Assembly (NCBI GenBank): GCA_003962895.1
Contig: RXKI01000023.1
Location: 1-42,644 of the forward strand
Length of the DNA stretch: 42,644 bases
DNA from: Neisseriaceae bacterium
Lineage (GTDB): Bacteria > Pseudomonadota > Gammaproteobacteria > Burkholderiales > UBA11063
Direction of reading: 5' to 3'
The notes below the pieces were generated by a model. The model did not search any database, was not told the DNA's origin, and saw nothing but the letters and a program-made list of their open reading frames with translations. Of the stretch, positions 18,792 through 26,082 are shown one piece after another; the stretch's first letter is position 1, and every line of letters begins with the position of its first letter. The position numbers and the translations under genes are program-made.

Positions 18792-20833
18792 GCGCCCAAA
18801 TATTGTTTCTCATGAAACCACAGTTTAATTATTTCATCAGCTGATTTATGGTGATTCTCTATTAGCTCAGCTGCAACATTCTTTGCCGTATGTAGCATAT
18901 CCAAATCTTCTTCTAAATTAGCAAATTTGAGACTAGGTAATCCACTTTGTCTTTGACCCAATAACTCCCCGGGACCACGAATGAGTAAATCTTGTCGCGC
19001 AATTTCAAAACCATCCGTAGAACCTGTAATTGCTTTGAGTCGTTTTTTAGAGATTTCACCCAAGGCATACTCATCGTATAAAAGCACGCACTGACTAGCA
19101 ATGCTACCACGTCCAACACGACCGCGTAATTGATGAAGTTGTGCTAATCCCATGCGCTCACTATGTTCAATTACCATAATACACGCATTTGGCACATCTA
19201 CCCCAACTTCAATCACTGTCGTTGCAACCAACACCTGCGTCCAATTAGCCTGAAAATCAGCCATTACCTCAGCTTTTTCTTTGGCTTTCATTTTGCCATG
19301 AACTAAACCAACTTTTATTGGCGATAACATTTCACTTAATTCTTCATACACTTTTTTAGCATTTTCCAGTTCTAATTTCTCAGACTCTTCAATCAATGGG
19401 CACACCCAATAGATTTGATGCCCAAGACTTGCATGCTCTTTCACAAAATTAATAATTTCTTTACGTCGTGAATTTTTTATGAGCAGTGTCTGAATTGGCG
19501 AGCGATTTGGCGGTAATTCATTAATAGTCGATACATCTAAATCAGCATAATAACTCAAAGCTAATGAGCGTGGGATTGGCGTTGCTGACATCATTAATTG
19601 ATGTGGATAAACTTCACCATCCTTTACACCTTTATTAACTAATAACAAGCGTTGTTCGACACCAAATTTATGTTGCTCATCGATGATAATTAGACCGAGG
19701 TTGTTAAATTCAACTTTATCTTGAAATACTGCATGAGTACCAATAATAATTTGTCCAGTCGTTTGGCACAGTTCAATTGATGCTGCTTTTTGTTTAGCTG
19801 TCAAGCTACCTGATAACCATACTATATTTATATCAGTATCAGATAACAGATCGCGCGTTTTTAGATAGTGTTGTTCAGCCAATATCTCAGTAGGTGCCAT
19901 AATCACAGCCTGAAAACCATTTTCAATTGCAGCTAATGCACAGATAGTTGCCACAATAGTTTTACCGCTACCCACATCACCTTGCAGCAAGCGATTCATT
20001 TGGGTAGGCTTTGCCATGTCTTGCAGAATTTCTTTGATTACTTTATTTTGTGAATTAGTTAGACTAAATGGTAATTTTTTCAGCAACTCAATAATATATT
20101 TATGTGTTGGTGTAATTATACTTGCTTTGTTTTTGTGTTTATTTAGATAAATATTATGCATTAATAATTGTTGTGCTATCAGCTCATCAAACTTTAATCG
20201 CTCTAATGCTTTCAGATGGTAGTCACTCTCATATTGCTTAGGCGTCAATTTATGCAAAGTAAGCAAGGCTTGTGGCAATGATAACTGCTCATGGTTTTTA
20301 ATAATTGAATGCGGTAAATAGTCTTCTATTTCACAATGTTCGAGCACCGTATCAACTAATTTAATTACATCGCCATTAGTAAGCTTATTGGTAATTGGAT
20401 AAATTGGCGTAAATGTCTTTGCTAACCCTTCAGCTTTCTCATCTTTGACAGTTTGAATCTTGGGGTGAAACATGGTCTTATTACCAAAATAATCAACACC
20501 AACTTCACCAAAAACGCGAATCTCTTTACCAACTTTATACTGCGTGGCATAGCTTGGGTAAAAATGAAAAAATATTAACGATAAAATCGAGCTACCGTCA
20601 TCAATACGTACGATAAGTTGCTTACGTTTTTTATACACCACTTCACAACCAATAATTGAGCCTTGCAACAAAACAGTTTGCCCAGCCTTTGCATCAACAA
20701 TTGGATACAGCTTAGTTAAATCTTCATAGCGTAGCGGCAAATGCAGTAACAAATCCCAATTAGTTTCTATGCCTAATTTGGAAAATAATGGAGTTAATTT
20801 GTCTGAACAATTCAGCTTATCAAGTAATTTCAT
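18788..20833 (-). CDS. recG: ATP-dependent DNA helicase RecG
   Basis: RecG is a double-strand DNA translocase that reverses stalled replication forks and branch-migrates Holliday junctions. The 681-residue product has an N-terminal wedge/OB domain (about 1-200), the Walker A motif GDVGSGKT at about 285-292, the DEQH box (IIIDEQHKFGVEQR), and motif III MMSATPIPRSLAL. The C-terminal helicase part includes QLRGRVGRG. I chose the ATG at 20833; a TTG two codons upstream extends the frame. Neither has a clear ribosome site. It is followed by tadA with a 4-base overlap, and a terminator separates it from rsmA upstream. Confidence 0.96.
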   Translation of the reverse strand: MKLLDKLNCSDKLTPLFSKLGIETNWDLLLHLPLRYEDLTKLYPIVDAKAGQTVLLQGSIIGCEVVYKKRKQLIVRIDDGSSILSLIFFHFYPSYATQYKVGKEIRVFGEVGVDYFGNKTMFHPKIQTVKDEKAEGLAKTFTPIYPITNKLTNGDVIKLVDTVLEHCEIEDYLPHSIIKNHEQLSLPQALLTLHKLTPKQYESDYHLKALERLKFDELIAQQLLMHNIYLNKHKNKASIITPTHKYIIELLKKLPFSLTNSQNKVIKEILQDMAKPTQMNRLLQGDVGSGKTIVATICALAAIENGFQAVIMAPTEILAEQHYLKTRDLLSDTDINIVWLSGSLTAKQKAASIELCQTTGQIIIGTHAVFQDKVEFNNLGLIIIDEQHKFGVEQRLLLVNKGVKDGEVYPHQLMMSATPIPRSLALSYYADLDVSTINELPPNRSPIQTLLIKNSRRKEIINFVKEHASLGHQIYWVCPLIEESEKLELENAKKVYEELSEMLSPIKVGLVHGKMKAKEKAEVMADFQANWTQVLVATTVIEVGVDVPNACIMVIEHSERMGLAQLHQLRGRVGRGSIASQCVLLYDEYALGEISKKRLKAITGSTDGFEIARQDLLIRGPGELLGQRQSGLPSLKFANLEEDLDMLHTAKNVAAELIENHHKSADEIIKLWFHEKQYLGA

Positions 20834-20851
20834 AATCAATATAATAACACA

Positions 20852-20880
20852 ATAAAAAAGCTATGCACAAAAGCATAGCT
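20852..20880 (-). terminator. Rho-independent terminator after rsmA
   Basis: The minus-strand arms AGCTATGC and GCATAGCT enclose a 6-base loop and are followed by TTTTTATTG. It lies 22 bases after the rsmA stop and ends about 18 bases before the recG start. Confidence 0.88.
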
Positions 20881-20902
20881 AGAAATGGAACCTATTCCAC
20901 CA

Positions 20903-21658
20903 TTATAATAATTCACTAATTTTTATAAAATCATCAATAGCAATATTTTCAGCACGTAAACTAGCATCAACCCCTAGAGACTGAAGTTGCTCAGCGCTAA
21001 TTAATCCTTTAAGGCTATTACTAATCGTTTTACGGCGCTGGTTAAATGCTTTACTCACAACCAAATTTAATTTCTCTTCATTTACCTGACTATAATCATA
21101 ATCAGTACGCGGTGTTAATGAGACTATTGCTGAATCAACTTTTGGTGCTGGATAAAAGCTCTCTGGCGGCACATCCAAGAGATAGCGACATTTGAATTTA
21201 TATTGCAACATAATCGATAATTTACCGTAATCAGAAATGTTTGGCTTTGCGCAAATTCTTTCCACTACTTCTTTTTGGAGCATAAATACCATATTTCTTA
21301 CATTCACAAATTGGCTTAAGTGAAATAAAATTGGCGTCGAAATATTGTACGGTAAATTACCTACTACGCGCACATCACCAAATTCAGCAAAATTAATTTT
21401 TAGTGCATCACCTTCGACAATTGTTAATTGCTCTGGCGTGAAATTTTTTTTGAGAAATTCGATGATATCACGATCAAGTTCAACCACAGTTAACTTATCT
21501 AAACTTTCAATAAGCGGTTTAGTTAGTGCAGCAAGACCTGGGCCAATCTCAACTATATTTTGATTTCGCTGTGGATTAATGCACTCAATAATCTTATGAA
21601 TGATTGATTGATCTTGCAGAAAATTCTGCCCAAAGCGTTTACGTGGAACATGTTTCAC
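20903..21658 (-). CDS. rsmA: 16S rRNA dimethyladenosine transferase
   Basis: RsmA (KsgA) dimethylates the two adjacent adenines near the 3' end of 16S rRNA during 30S maturation; its loss gives kasugamycin resistance. The 251-residue product starts with the family motif RKRFGQNFLQD, has the S-adenosylmethionine loop VEIGPGLAALT (about 36-46), an acidic residue at the end of beta-2 (VVELD), and the catalytic motif NLPYNIS (101-107). The C-terminal domain contains FNQRRKTISNSLK. It follows the NIF3-family gene by 38 bases and has its own strong terminator. Confidence 0.97.
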   Translation of the reverse strand: MKHVPRKRFGQNFLQDQSIIHKIIECINPQRNQNIVEIGPGLAALTKPLIESLDKLTVVELDRDIIEFLKKNFTPEQLTIVEGDALKINFAEFGDVRVVGNLPYNISTPILFHLSQFVNVRNMVFMLQKEVVERICAKPNISDYGKLSIMLQYKFKCRYLLDVPPESFYPAPKVDSAIVSLTPRTDYDYSQVNEEKLNLVVSKAFNQRRKTISNSLKGLISAEQLQSLGVDASLRAENIAIDDFIKISELL

Positions 21659-21696
21659 TAAAGTCTCAATTTATGTAAATATTTCTCAAGACAACA

Positions 21697-22443
21697 TTAT
21701 ATCGGATTATAAAGCTCAATAAATTGAGAAGAAACCCCTAAATTATCATTAAGGTATTTGCTCAATGCTTGAATGCCATATCTCTCAGTCACATAATGTC
21801 CACCTGCGATATATGCTACATCACTCTCTAAGCTTTGCGCCATGATGTTTTCTTTTACTTCACCAGTAATATATAGATCTATATCATGAGTTGATGCTTC
21901 ATTAAACAATGAAACCGCCCCACCAGTACAAAGGGCAACTTTCTTAATTTTTTGTTGTGAATGCGCAAAGTAAATTGGCTTATGATTGGTTAATTTTTGA
22001 TAAACCTCAGCAAATTGCTCAATAGTCATAGTTTGAGCTAACTCACCAAACCACAGCAAATTCTGCTTATCATTCTGCCGAATATTTTCAAATTTCAGTA
22101 ATTTAGCAAGTTGAATATTATTACCTAAAGTAGCATGATTATCTAATGGCAAATGATAGGCAATTAAGTTTATATCATGTTTGATTAATTTAGCAATGCG
22201 CTTATATTTATAACCAGTTATCCGATAGTCATCACCATTCCAAAATACTCCATGGTGTACGATAATTGCGTCTGCTGATTGTTCAACTGCTCTATCAACT
22301 AACTCTTCAGTCAATGAAACACCACATACAATATTACCTACCTCAGATTTACCTGCAATCTGTAAACCATTTGGACAATAATCTTTAAATAAATTTGGTT
22401 GGAGTAATTCGTCTAAGTGATTTACTAACTCTTTAATCAACAT
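21697..22443 (-). CDS. NIF3/YbgI family metal-binding protein
   Basis: This is a member of the NIF3 family (Escherichia coli YbgI; often labelled GTP cyclohydrolase 1 type 2). These form hexameric toroids with a di-metal site, and their physiological role is unsettled. The 248-residue product has the opening D-x-CPNGLQ motif (DYCPNGLQIAG, about 21-31), the metal-ligand motif VHHG (near residue 62), YHLPLDNH and, near the end, GGHYVTERYG, in which His and Glu complete the site. The ATG at 22443 is preferred over a GTG two codons earlier; both have poor ribosome sites. It follows the HXXEE membrane gene by 26 bases and precedes rsmA, so all three may be co-transcribed. Confidence 0.92.
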   Translation of the reverse strand: MLIKELVNHLDELLQPNLFKDYCPNGLQIAGKSEVGNIVCGVSLTEELVDRAVEQSADAIIVHHGVFWNGDDYRITGYKYKRIAKLIKHDINLIAYHLPLDNHATLGNNIQLAKLLKFENIRQNDKQNLLWFGELAQTMTIEQFAEVYQKLTNHKPIYFAHSQQKIKKVALCTGGAVSLFNEASTHDIDLYITGEVKENIMAQSLESDVAYIAGGHYVTERYGIQALSKYLNDNLGVSSQFIELYNPI

Positions 22444-22469
22444 AACCACAAACTTTCATATTTCAAATA

Positions 22470-23045
22470 TTATGTACGGCTCATTACTAACTTAAATAAC
22501 AACACATGTGCAAGAATGGAAAAAACTATTGTTGCCAACCACCATTCAAGTACATAGCTCATTCCGCTTTGACTAATTTTAATCGCGGCATATATAGAAA
22601 TCACAAATTGAATACTTGCCATCACTAGGCCTGGATTCCAACATTTGCGAACAACGGCTTCTTTTATATGAGTCAAACAGTTCATAATGCTAAATACAAT
22701 AATTCCCAGCCCAAACCCTAAATTAACAAAGCTTAACGCACCAAAAACAACAAATGCTAACCAAACCATCAGAATATTAATCCAGAACACTTTTATATCT
22801 GTCAAAGATTCTTGACCGACAGGTAAGCTTAAAACTTTTTGATTAATAAAATCTTTAAATCCACCTGGAATATAGTGCTCTTCGGTCTGATGAAATAGAT
22901 ATAATGGAATGTTTATCAACGCCCAAAAATGTGGATTAGACAAGTCAAAATACTTAAAAAGTAATATTAAACTAATAATACCCATCCAAGGCGTTGCCTT
23001 TGCCCAATTTTGTTTATCTGCTAATTTCAAATAAATTGACTCCAT
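22470..23045 (-). CDS. HXXEE-motif integral membrane protein
   Basis: The 191-residue product is strongly hydrophobic, with about five predicted membrane segments (near 20-32, 40-51, 87-105, 108-120, 140-185). Between the second and third segments is HQTEEHYIPGGF, with His52, Glu55, Glu56 and His57. This is the defining motif of the uncharacterised HXXEE domain family. A second polar site (NCLTHIKEAV, about 121-130) lies after a later helix; together these could bind a metal, but that is inference. No enzymatic role is established. It lies between the peroxiredoxin terminator and the NIF3-family gene and probably leads a unit with nif3 and rsmA. Confidence 0.75.
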   Translation of the reverse strand: MESIYLKLADKQNWAKATPWMGIISLILLFKYFDLSNPHFWALINIPLYLFHQTEEHYIPGGFKDFINQKVLSLPVGQESLTDIKVFWINILMVWLAFVVFGALSFVNLGFGLGIIVFSIMNCLTHIKEAVVRKCWNPGLVMASIQFVISIYAAIKISQSGMSYVLEWWLATIVFSILAHVLLFKLVMSRT

Positions 23046-23111
23046 TATTACACTCTCAAACTAATGATAAACCTTAATAACTTTAGTATAGCATTTTTCA
23101 ATGTGCAATTC

Positions 23112-23149
23112 ACAAATAAAAATCTCACCATTTTAAATGATGAGATTTT
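23112..23149 (-). terminator. Rho-independent terminator after peroxiredoxin gene
   Basis: The minus-strand transcript forms AAAAUCUCAUCAU/AUGGUGAGAUUUU with one G-U pair, followed by UAUUUG. On the plus strand the same position would be a C-A mismatch, which supports the minus orientation. Confidence 0.82.
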
Positions 23150-23169
23150 CGTAATCATGCCAAACTAGA

Positions 23170-23802
23170 TTATAGTTTGTCAGCGTGATTTGCTAAGTAA
23201 TCAGCAACACCTGATGTAGATGCTTTCATACCTGCTTTACCTTTGTTCCAACCAGCTGGACAAACTTCACCATGTTCTTCAGTGAATTGTAAAGCATCAA
23301 CCATGCGTAACATTTCATCAATATTACGGCCTAATGGTAAATCATTAACAACCATGTGACGCACTACACCACTCTTATCAATTAAGAATGATCCGCGGTA
23401 AGCAACACCACCAGCAGCCTCAACACCAAAGCTTTGGCAAATTTCGTGTTTGATATCAGCAACTAATGGATAACCAACTTGACCAATACCACCTTGATTA
23501 ACTGGAGTATTTCTCCACGCAGCATGAGTGAAATGAGAATCAATTGATACACCAATTACTTCTACGTTTTTAGCTTTGAAGTCAGCTAAACGGTGATCAA
23601 ATGCGATCAACTCTGATGGGCATACAAAAGTAAAATCTAAAGGATAGAAAAATACTACTGAATATTTACCTTTTGTAGCTTCTTTAAAATTAAAGCTATC
23701 AACGATTTCGCCACTACCTAATACAGCAGCAGCTGTAAAGTCAGGAGCTTCTTGACCTACTAATACTTGAGGGTAAAAAAAGTTATTATCACAACATTCC
23801 AT
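23170..23802 (-). CDS. Typical 2-Cys peroxiredoxin (AhpC/Prx type)
   Basis: This enzyme reduces hydrogen peroxide and organic peroxides. The peroxidatic Cys61 sits in DFTFVCPSE and the resolving Cys181 in GEVCPAGW, the pattern of typical 2-Cys peroxiredoxins. Thr58 and the conserved Arg in YRGSFLID complete the active site. I chose the ATG at 23802 (MECCDNNF) because TAGGAG lies 7 bases upstream; the frame open to 23856 lacks any such site. The product has 210 residues. No ahpF neighbour is present, so the reductant may be thioredoxin. The extra Cys pair at residues 3-4 is unusual. The gene has its own promoter candidate and terminator. Confidence 0.94.
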   Translation of the reverse strand: MECCDNNFFYPQVLVGQEAPDFTAAAVLGSGEIVDSFNFKEATKGKYSVVFFYPLDFTFVCPSELIAFDHRLADFKAKNVEVIGVSIDSHFTHAAWRNTPVNQGGIGQVGYPLVADIKHEICQSFGVEAAGGVAYRGSFLIDKSGVVRHMVVNDLPLGRNIDEMLRMVDALQFTEEHGEVCPAGWNKGKAGMKASTSGVADYLANHADKL

Positions 23803-23846
23803 TTTAGTTCTCCTAGAATAATAATTTACTAAAATACTCAACCAAT

Positions 23847-23876
23847 ATTGTAGCACTACTACCTAATAAATAGCAA
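23847..23876 (-). promoter_or_regulatory. Candidate peroxiredoxin promoter
   Basis: On the minus strand, TTGCTA (23876-23871) is followed after 18 bases by TACAAT (23852-23847), which has an upstream TGC extension. It implies a leader of about 37 nt. I could not recognise an OxyR site with confidence. Confidence 0.45.
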
Positions 23877-24015
23877 AGCAATATAGAATGATTTTAACCA
23901 AAAATGTAAAAACACCACACTACACATAATCATAAAATACAAATATAAAACAATATAATATAAACTCAACTACAGCATACTATCAAATTTTATAATGCAG
24001 CGCAATAAATTTTAT

Positions 24016-24045
24016 TTGCAAAATAATAGTGCACTACAGTAGAAT
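24016..24045 (+). promoter_or_regulatory. Candidate promoter of small Ala/Lys-rich gene
   Basis: TTGCAA (24016-24021) and TAGAAT (24040-24045) are separated by 18 bases. The transcript would have a leader of about 115 nt before an AAAGGA ribosome site. Confidence 0.4.
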
Positions 24046-24168
24046 AGCGCATATTCGTATCATTTTGTATGTGCGAGCAACTATTTTACATAGTTCACGC
24101 ATGAGTAAAATGCTAGGACTATTAAAATTTTTATTTAAAGTTAACGTTAAATTTCAAAGGAAATTATT

Positions 24169-24369
24169 ATGAAAAAATTATTAGCTGTATTAATCGCTGG
24201 TGCTTTCGCTACTTCTGCTTTTGCTGCTGAGGCTTCTGCTCCTGCTGCTCACGAAGCTAAACCTGCTGCTTCTCATGCACACAAAAAAGCTGCTGCTAAA
24301 AAATCTCCTGCTAAAAAATCTCACAAAAAAGCTGCTTCTAAAACTGAAAAAACAGAAGCTTCTAAATAA
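24169..24369 (+). CDS. Small Ala/Lys/His-rich exported protein (Asr-like)
   Basis: The 66-residue product has a clear signal peptide (MKKLLAVLIAGAFATSAFA, cut after Ala19) and a mature part of about 47 residues made of Ala, Lys, Ser, Pro, His and Glu in short repeats such as KKAAAKKSPAKKSHKKAA. Composition and layout resemble the acid-shock protein Asr of Escherichia coli, an intrinsically disordered periplasmic protein. Homology cannot be proven from such biased sequence. An AAAGGA ribosome site precedes the ATG and a strong terminator follows. The long leader suggests regulated expression. Likely cell location is the periplasm. Confidence 0.8.
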   Translation: MKKLLAVLIAGAFATSAFAAEASAPAAHEAKPAASHAHKKAAAKKSPAKKSHKKAASKTEKTEASK

Positions 24370-24400
24370 TTTCTGCGCAATATCTGCGCTTAGAGATTTA

Positions 24401-24440
24401 AAAACCGAGAAATTTATCTCGGTTTTTTCTTTTTATTTTT
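24401..24440 (+). terminator. Rho-independent terminator after small exported protein gene
   Basis: The arms AAAACCGAGA (24401-24410) and TCTCGGTTTT (24417-24426) enclose a 6-base loop and run into a T-rich tract. It lies 31 bases after the stop and 22 bases before the greA start. Confidence 0.9.
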
Positions 24441-24462
24441 ATGAATTATTAGGCTTGATTTT

Positions 24463-24939
24463 ATGCAAAAATTTCCAATGACTGTAAACGGTGCAAAACT
24501 CTTAAATGAAGAACTCGCAAGATTAAAAGGTGCTGAACGTAGCCAAATTATTCAAGCAATTGCAGAAGCACGTGCACATGGAGACATCTCAGAAAACGCT
24601 GAGTATGATGCAGCTAAAGAAAAACAAGCATTTAATGAAGGTCGTATAGCCGAGATTGAATCTAAATTGTCACAAGCTCAAATTATTGACGTTACAAATA
24701 TGATCAATGATGGTCGAGTGATTTTTGGCGCTACAGTAAATTTATTAGACCTAGAGTCAGATGAAGAAATCACCTATCAAATTGTTGGGGATGACGAAGC
24801 TGATGTAAAAATTAGGAAAATTTCAGTTAATACACCAGTTGCACGTAGTCTGATTGGTAAACAATCTGGTGACGTAGTTGAGGTCAAAGTACCTAATGGT
24901 ACAAAAGAGTACGAAATATTAGACGTTAAACTCGTATAA
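24463..24939 (+). CDS. greA: Transcription elongation factor GreA
   Basis: GreA enters the RNA polymerase secondary channel and stimulates cleavage of backtracked transcripts. The 158-residue product has the N-terminal coiled coil with the acidic tip motif [20 protein letters not shown] (about 36-55) and the C-terminal FKBP-like domain with [18 protein letters not shown]. Length and motifs are typical. The start ([11 protein letters not shown]) aligns with other GreA proteins, although the ribosome site is modest. The gene converges on the recombinase gene with only 2 bases between stops and no hairpin. Confidence 0.97.
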   Translation: MQKFPMTVNGAKLLNEELARLKGAERSQIIQAIAEARAHGDISENAEYDAAKEKQAFNEGRIAEIESKLSQAQIIDVTNMINDGRVIFGATVNLLDLESDEEITYQIVGDDEADVKIRKISVNTPVARSLIGKQSGDVVEVKVPNGTKEYEILDVKLV

Positions 24940-24941
24940 CA

Positions 24942-26075
24942 TTAATCTTTCTTATTACCAAATTTATTTAACGTTTCTTCATGGCGTGAATCTGATTCAG
25001 TATGCTGATACTTCATTGTAGTTTCTAGCATTGAGTGACGTAAATTTTCTTTAACCACCCGAATATCAATTCCAGCATCCACTTGATGGGTAGCAGATGT
25101 ATGGCGCATCCAATGCGTTGATACTCGCTCGATCACAAAACTACTTGCTGGGTCACTAAATTTTAACTCTTCAGCTAAACCGCTACAAGTATTCTTGACA
25201 ATTTTATAGATCATTGAATCAGATATTGGCTTTAGTACACCGTATTTATTAAATATGATTGGTATGTTTGTTTCTGTTGGATTTGGGTAATCACTAAGCC
25301 CAGCAGCACGACGAAATCTAATTAATGCCGCAAGTAATGCATTTGGTACAGGTATTTCGCCATATTTATTACCTTTACCGATTACTTTAAACCACCACTG
25401 ACTACGCTTATTAATAAAGTCTGCCATTTTAGCGTTAGTCACTTCACTACGACGACAACCAGTTAGATAGAGTAAATTAAATATCCACAGAGTACGCTCA
25501 TAATTAAAAATTGCTTTTGGCGTGTCTTTAGGTAAATTTTCAATATAATCTAAAATATACTGCCACTCGCGATGCGTTAAGAAGCGCTCAACACTCGCTG
25601 TATTGCGTTTACCTTTTTGCCTAATTAATCTAAATGGGTTACGTGCTAAGTACCCTGCTTCAATCAAATATTGAAACATGCTACCAAGTATTTGCAAGTT
25701 TAATCTAACGCTTGATACCGCCAACCCTTTAACAAATGGCTTCCACTCAGCATGCCCACGAGGTTTTGCTGAACCACACCAAACATCTGTTGGAGTTGGT
25801 AGCTTTAGAAAATCTTCGTAGTCTTGAATCACTTCACGAGTCACATCATGAAGCTTTAATTTTTGTTGGTACAACCACATCATAAATCGTTCAGCAGTTT
25901 GTCTGTATGATGTAAAGGTATTTTCACTACCGATAAATTCACGTAACCAAACACGTATAGCATCTATATCATTATTCGCATCGATACTCTGTGCTTGTTG
26001 CTGCACGCGCTGAATATCAAGTGACTCTGCAACTTGATGAATCATTAGTGCATTATTTTCAGTCATTGTATTCAT
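24942..26075 (-). CDS. Tyrosine recombinase (XerC/phage integrase family)
   Basis: The 377-residue product has an N-terminal SAM-like core-binding domain (about 35-150) and a C-terminal catalytic domain. The catalytic residues are all visible: Arg208 (TGCRRSE), Lys234 in the beta-hairpin (GKGNK), His321 and Arg324 (HWMRH), His347 (LRHS) and the nucleophile Tyr356 (MKYQH). It is longer than XerC/XerD (about 300) through an N-terminal extension and an insert near 95-115. It starts 7 bases after the ABC-F stop, so the two are likely co-transcribed. No phage or transposon genes flank it and I saw no attachment-site repeats. It could be a stable chromosomal recombinase or a relic of an integrated element. 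ATG codons 1 and 4 are both possible starts. Confidence 0.9.
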   Translation of the reverse strand: MNTMTENNALMIHQVAESLDIQRVQQQAQSIDANNDIDAIRVWLREFIGSENTFTSYRQTAERFMMWLYQQKLKLHDVTREVIQDYEDFLKLPTPTDVWCGSAKPRGHAEWKPFVKGLAVSSVRLNLQILGSMFQYLIEAGYLARNPFRLIRQKGKRNTASVERFLTHREWQYILDYIENLPKDTPKAIFNYERTLWIFNLLYLTGCRRSEVTNAKMADFINKRSQWWFKVIGKGNKYGEIPVPNALLAALIRFRRAAGLSDYPNPTETNIPIIFNKYGVLKPISDSMIYKIVKNTCSGLAEELKFSDPASSFVIERVSTHWMRHTSATHQVDAGIDIRVVKENLRHSMLETTMKYQHTESDSRHEETLNKFGNKKD

Positions 26076-26082
26076 AAATAAA

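Larger units (their letters stand above)
23803..24168. other. Divergent intergenic region before the small Ala/Lys-rich gene
   Basis: This 366-base AT-rich stretch holds a promoter for the peroxiredoxin gene (minus) and one for the small Ala/Lys-rich gene (plus). The plus-strand leader is about 115 nt and can form a 7-pair stem GCGCATA/TATGTGC (about 24047-24077). No RNA gene or ORF with coding character is seen. Confidence 0.6.

Noticed and set aside
24940-26082. Prophage or integrative element around the tyrosine recombinase
   Set aside because: Both flanks are housekeeping genes (greA, ABC-F) with no phage, mobilisation or cargo genes and no visible attachment-site repeat.
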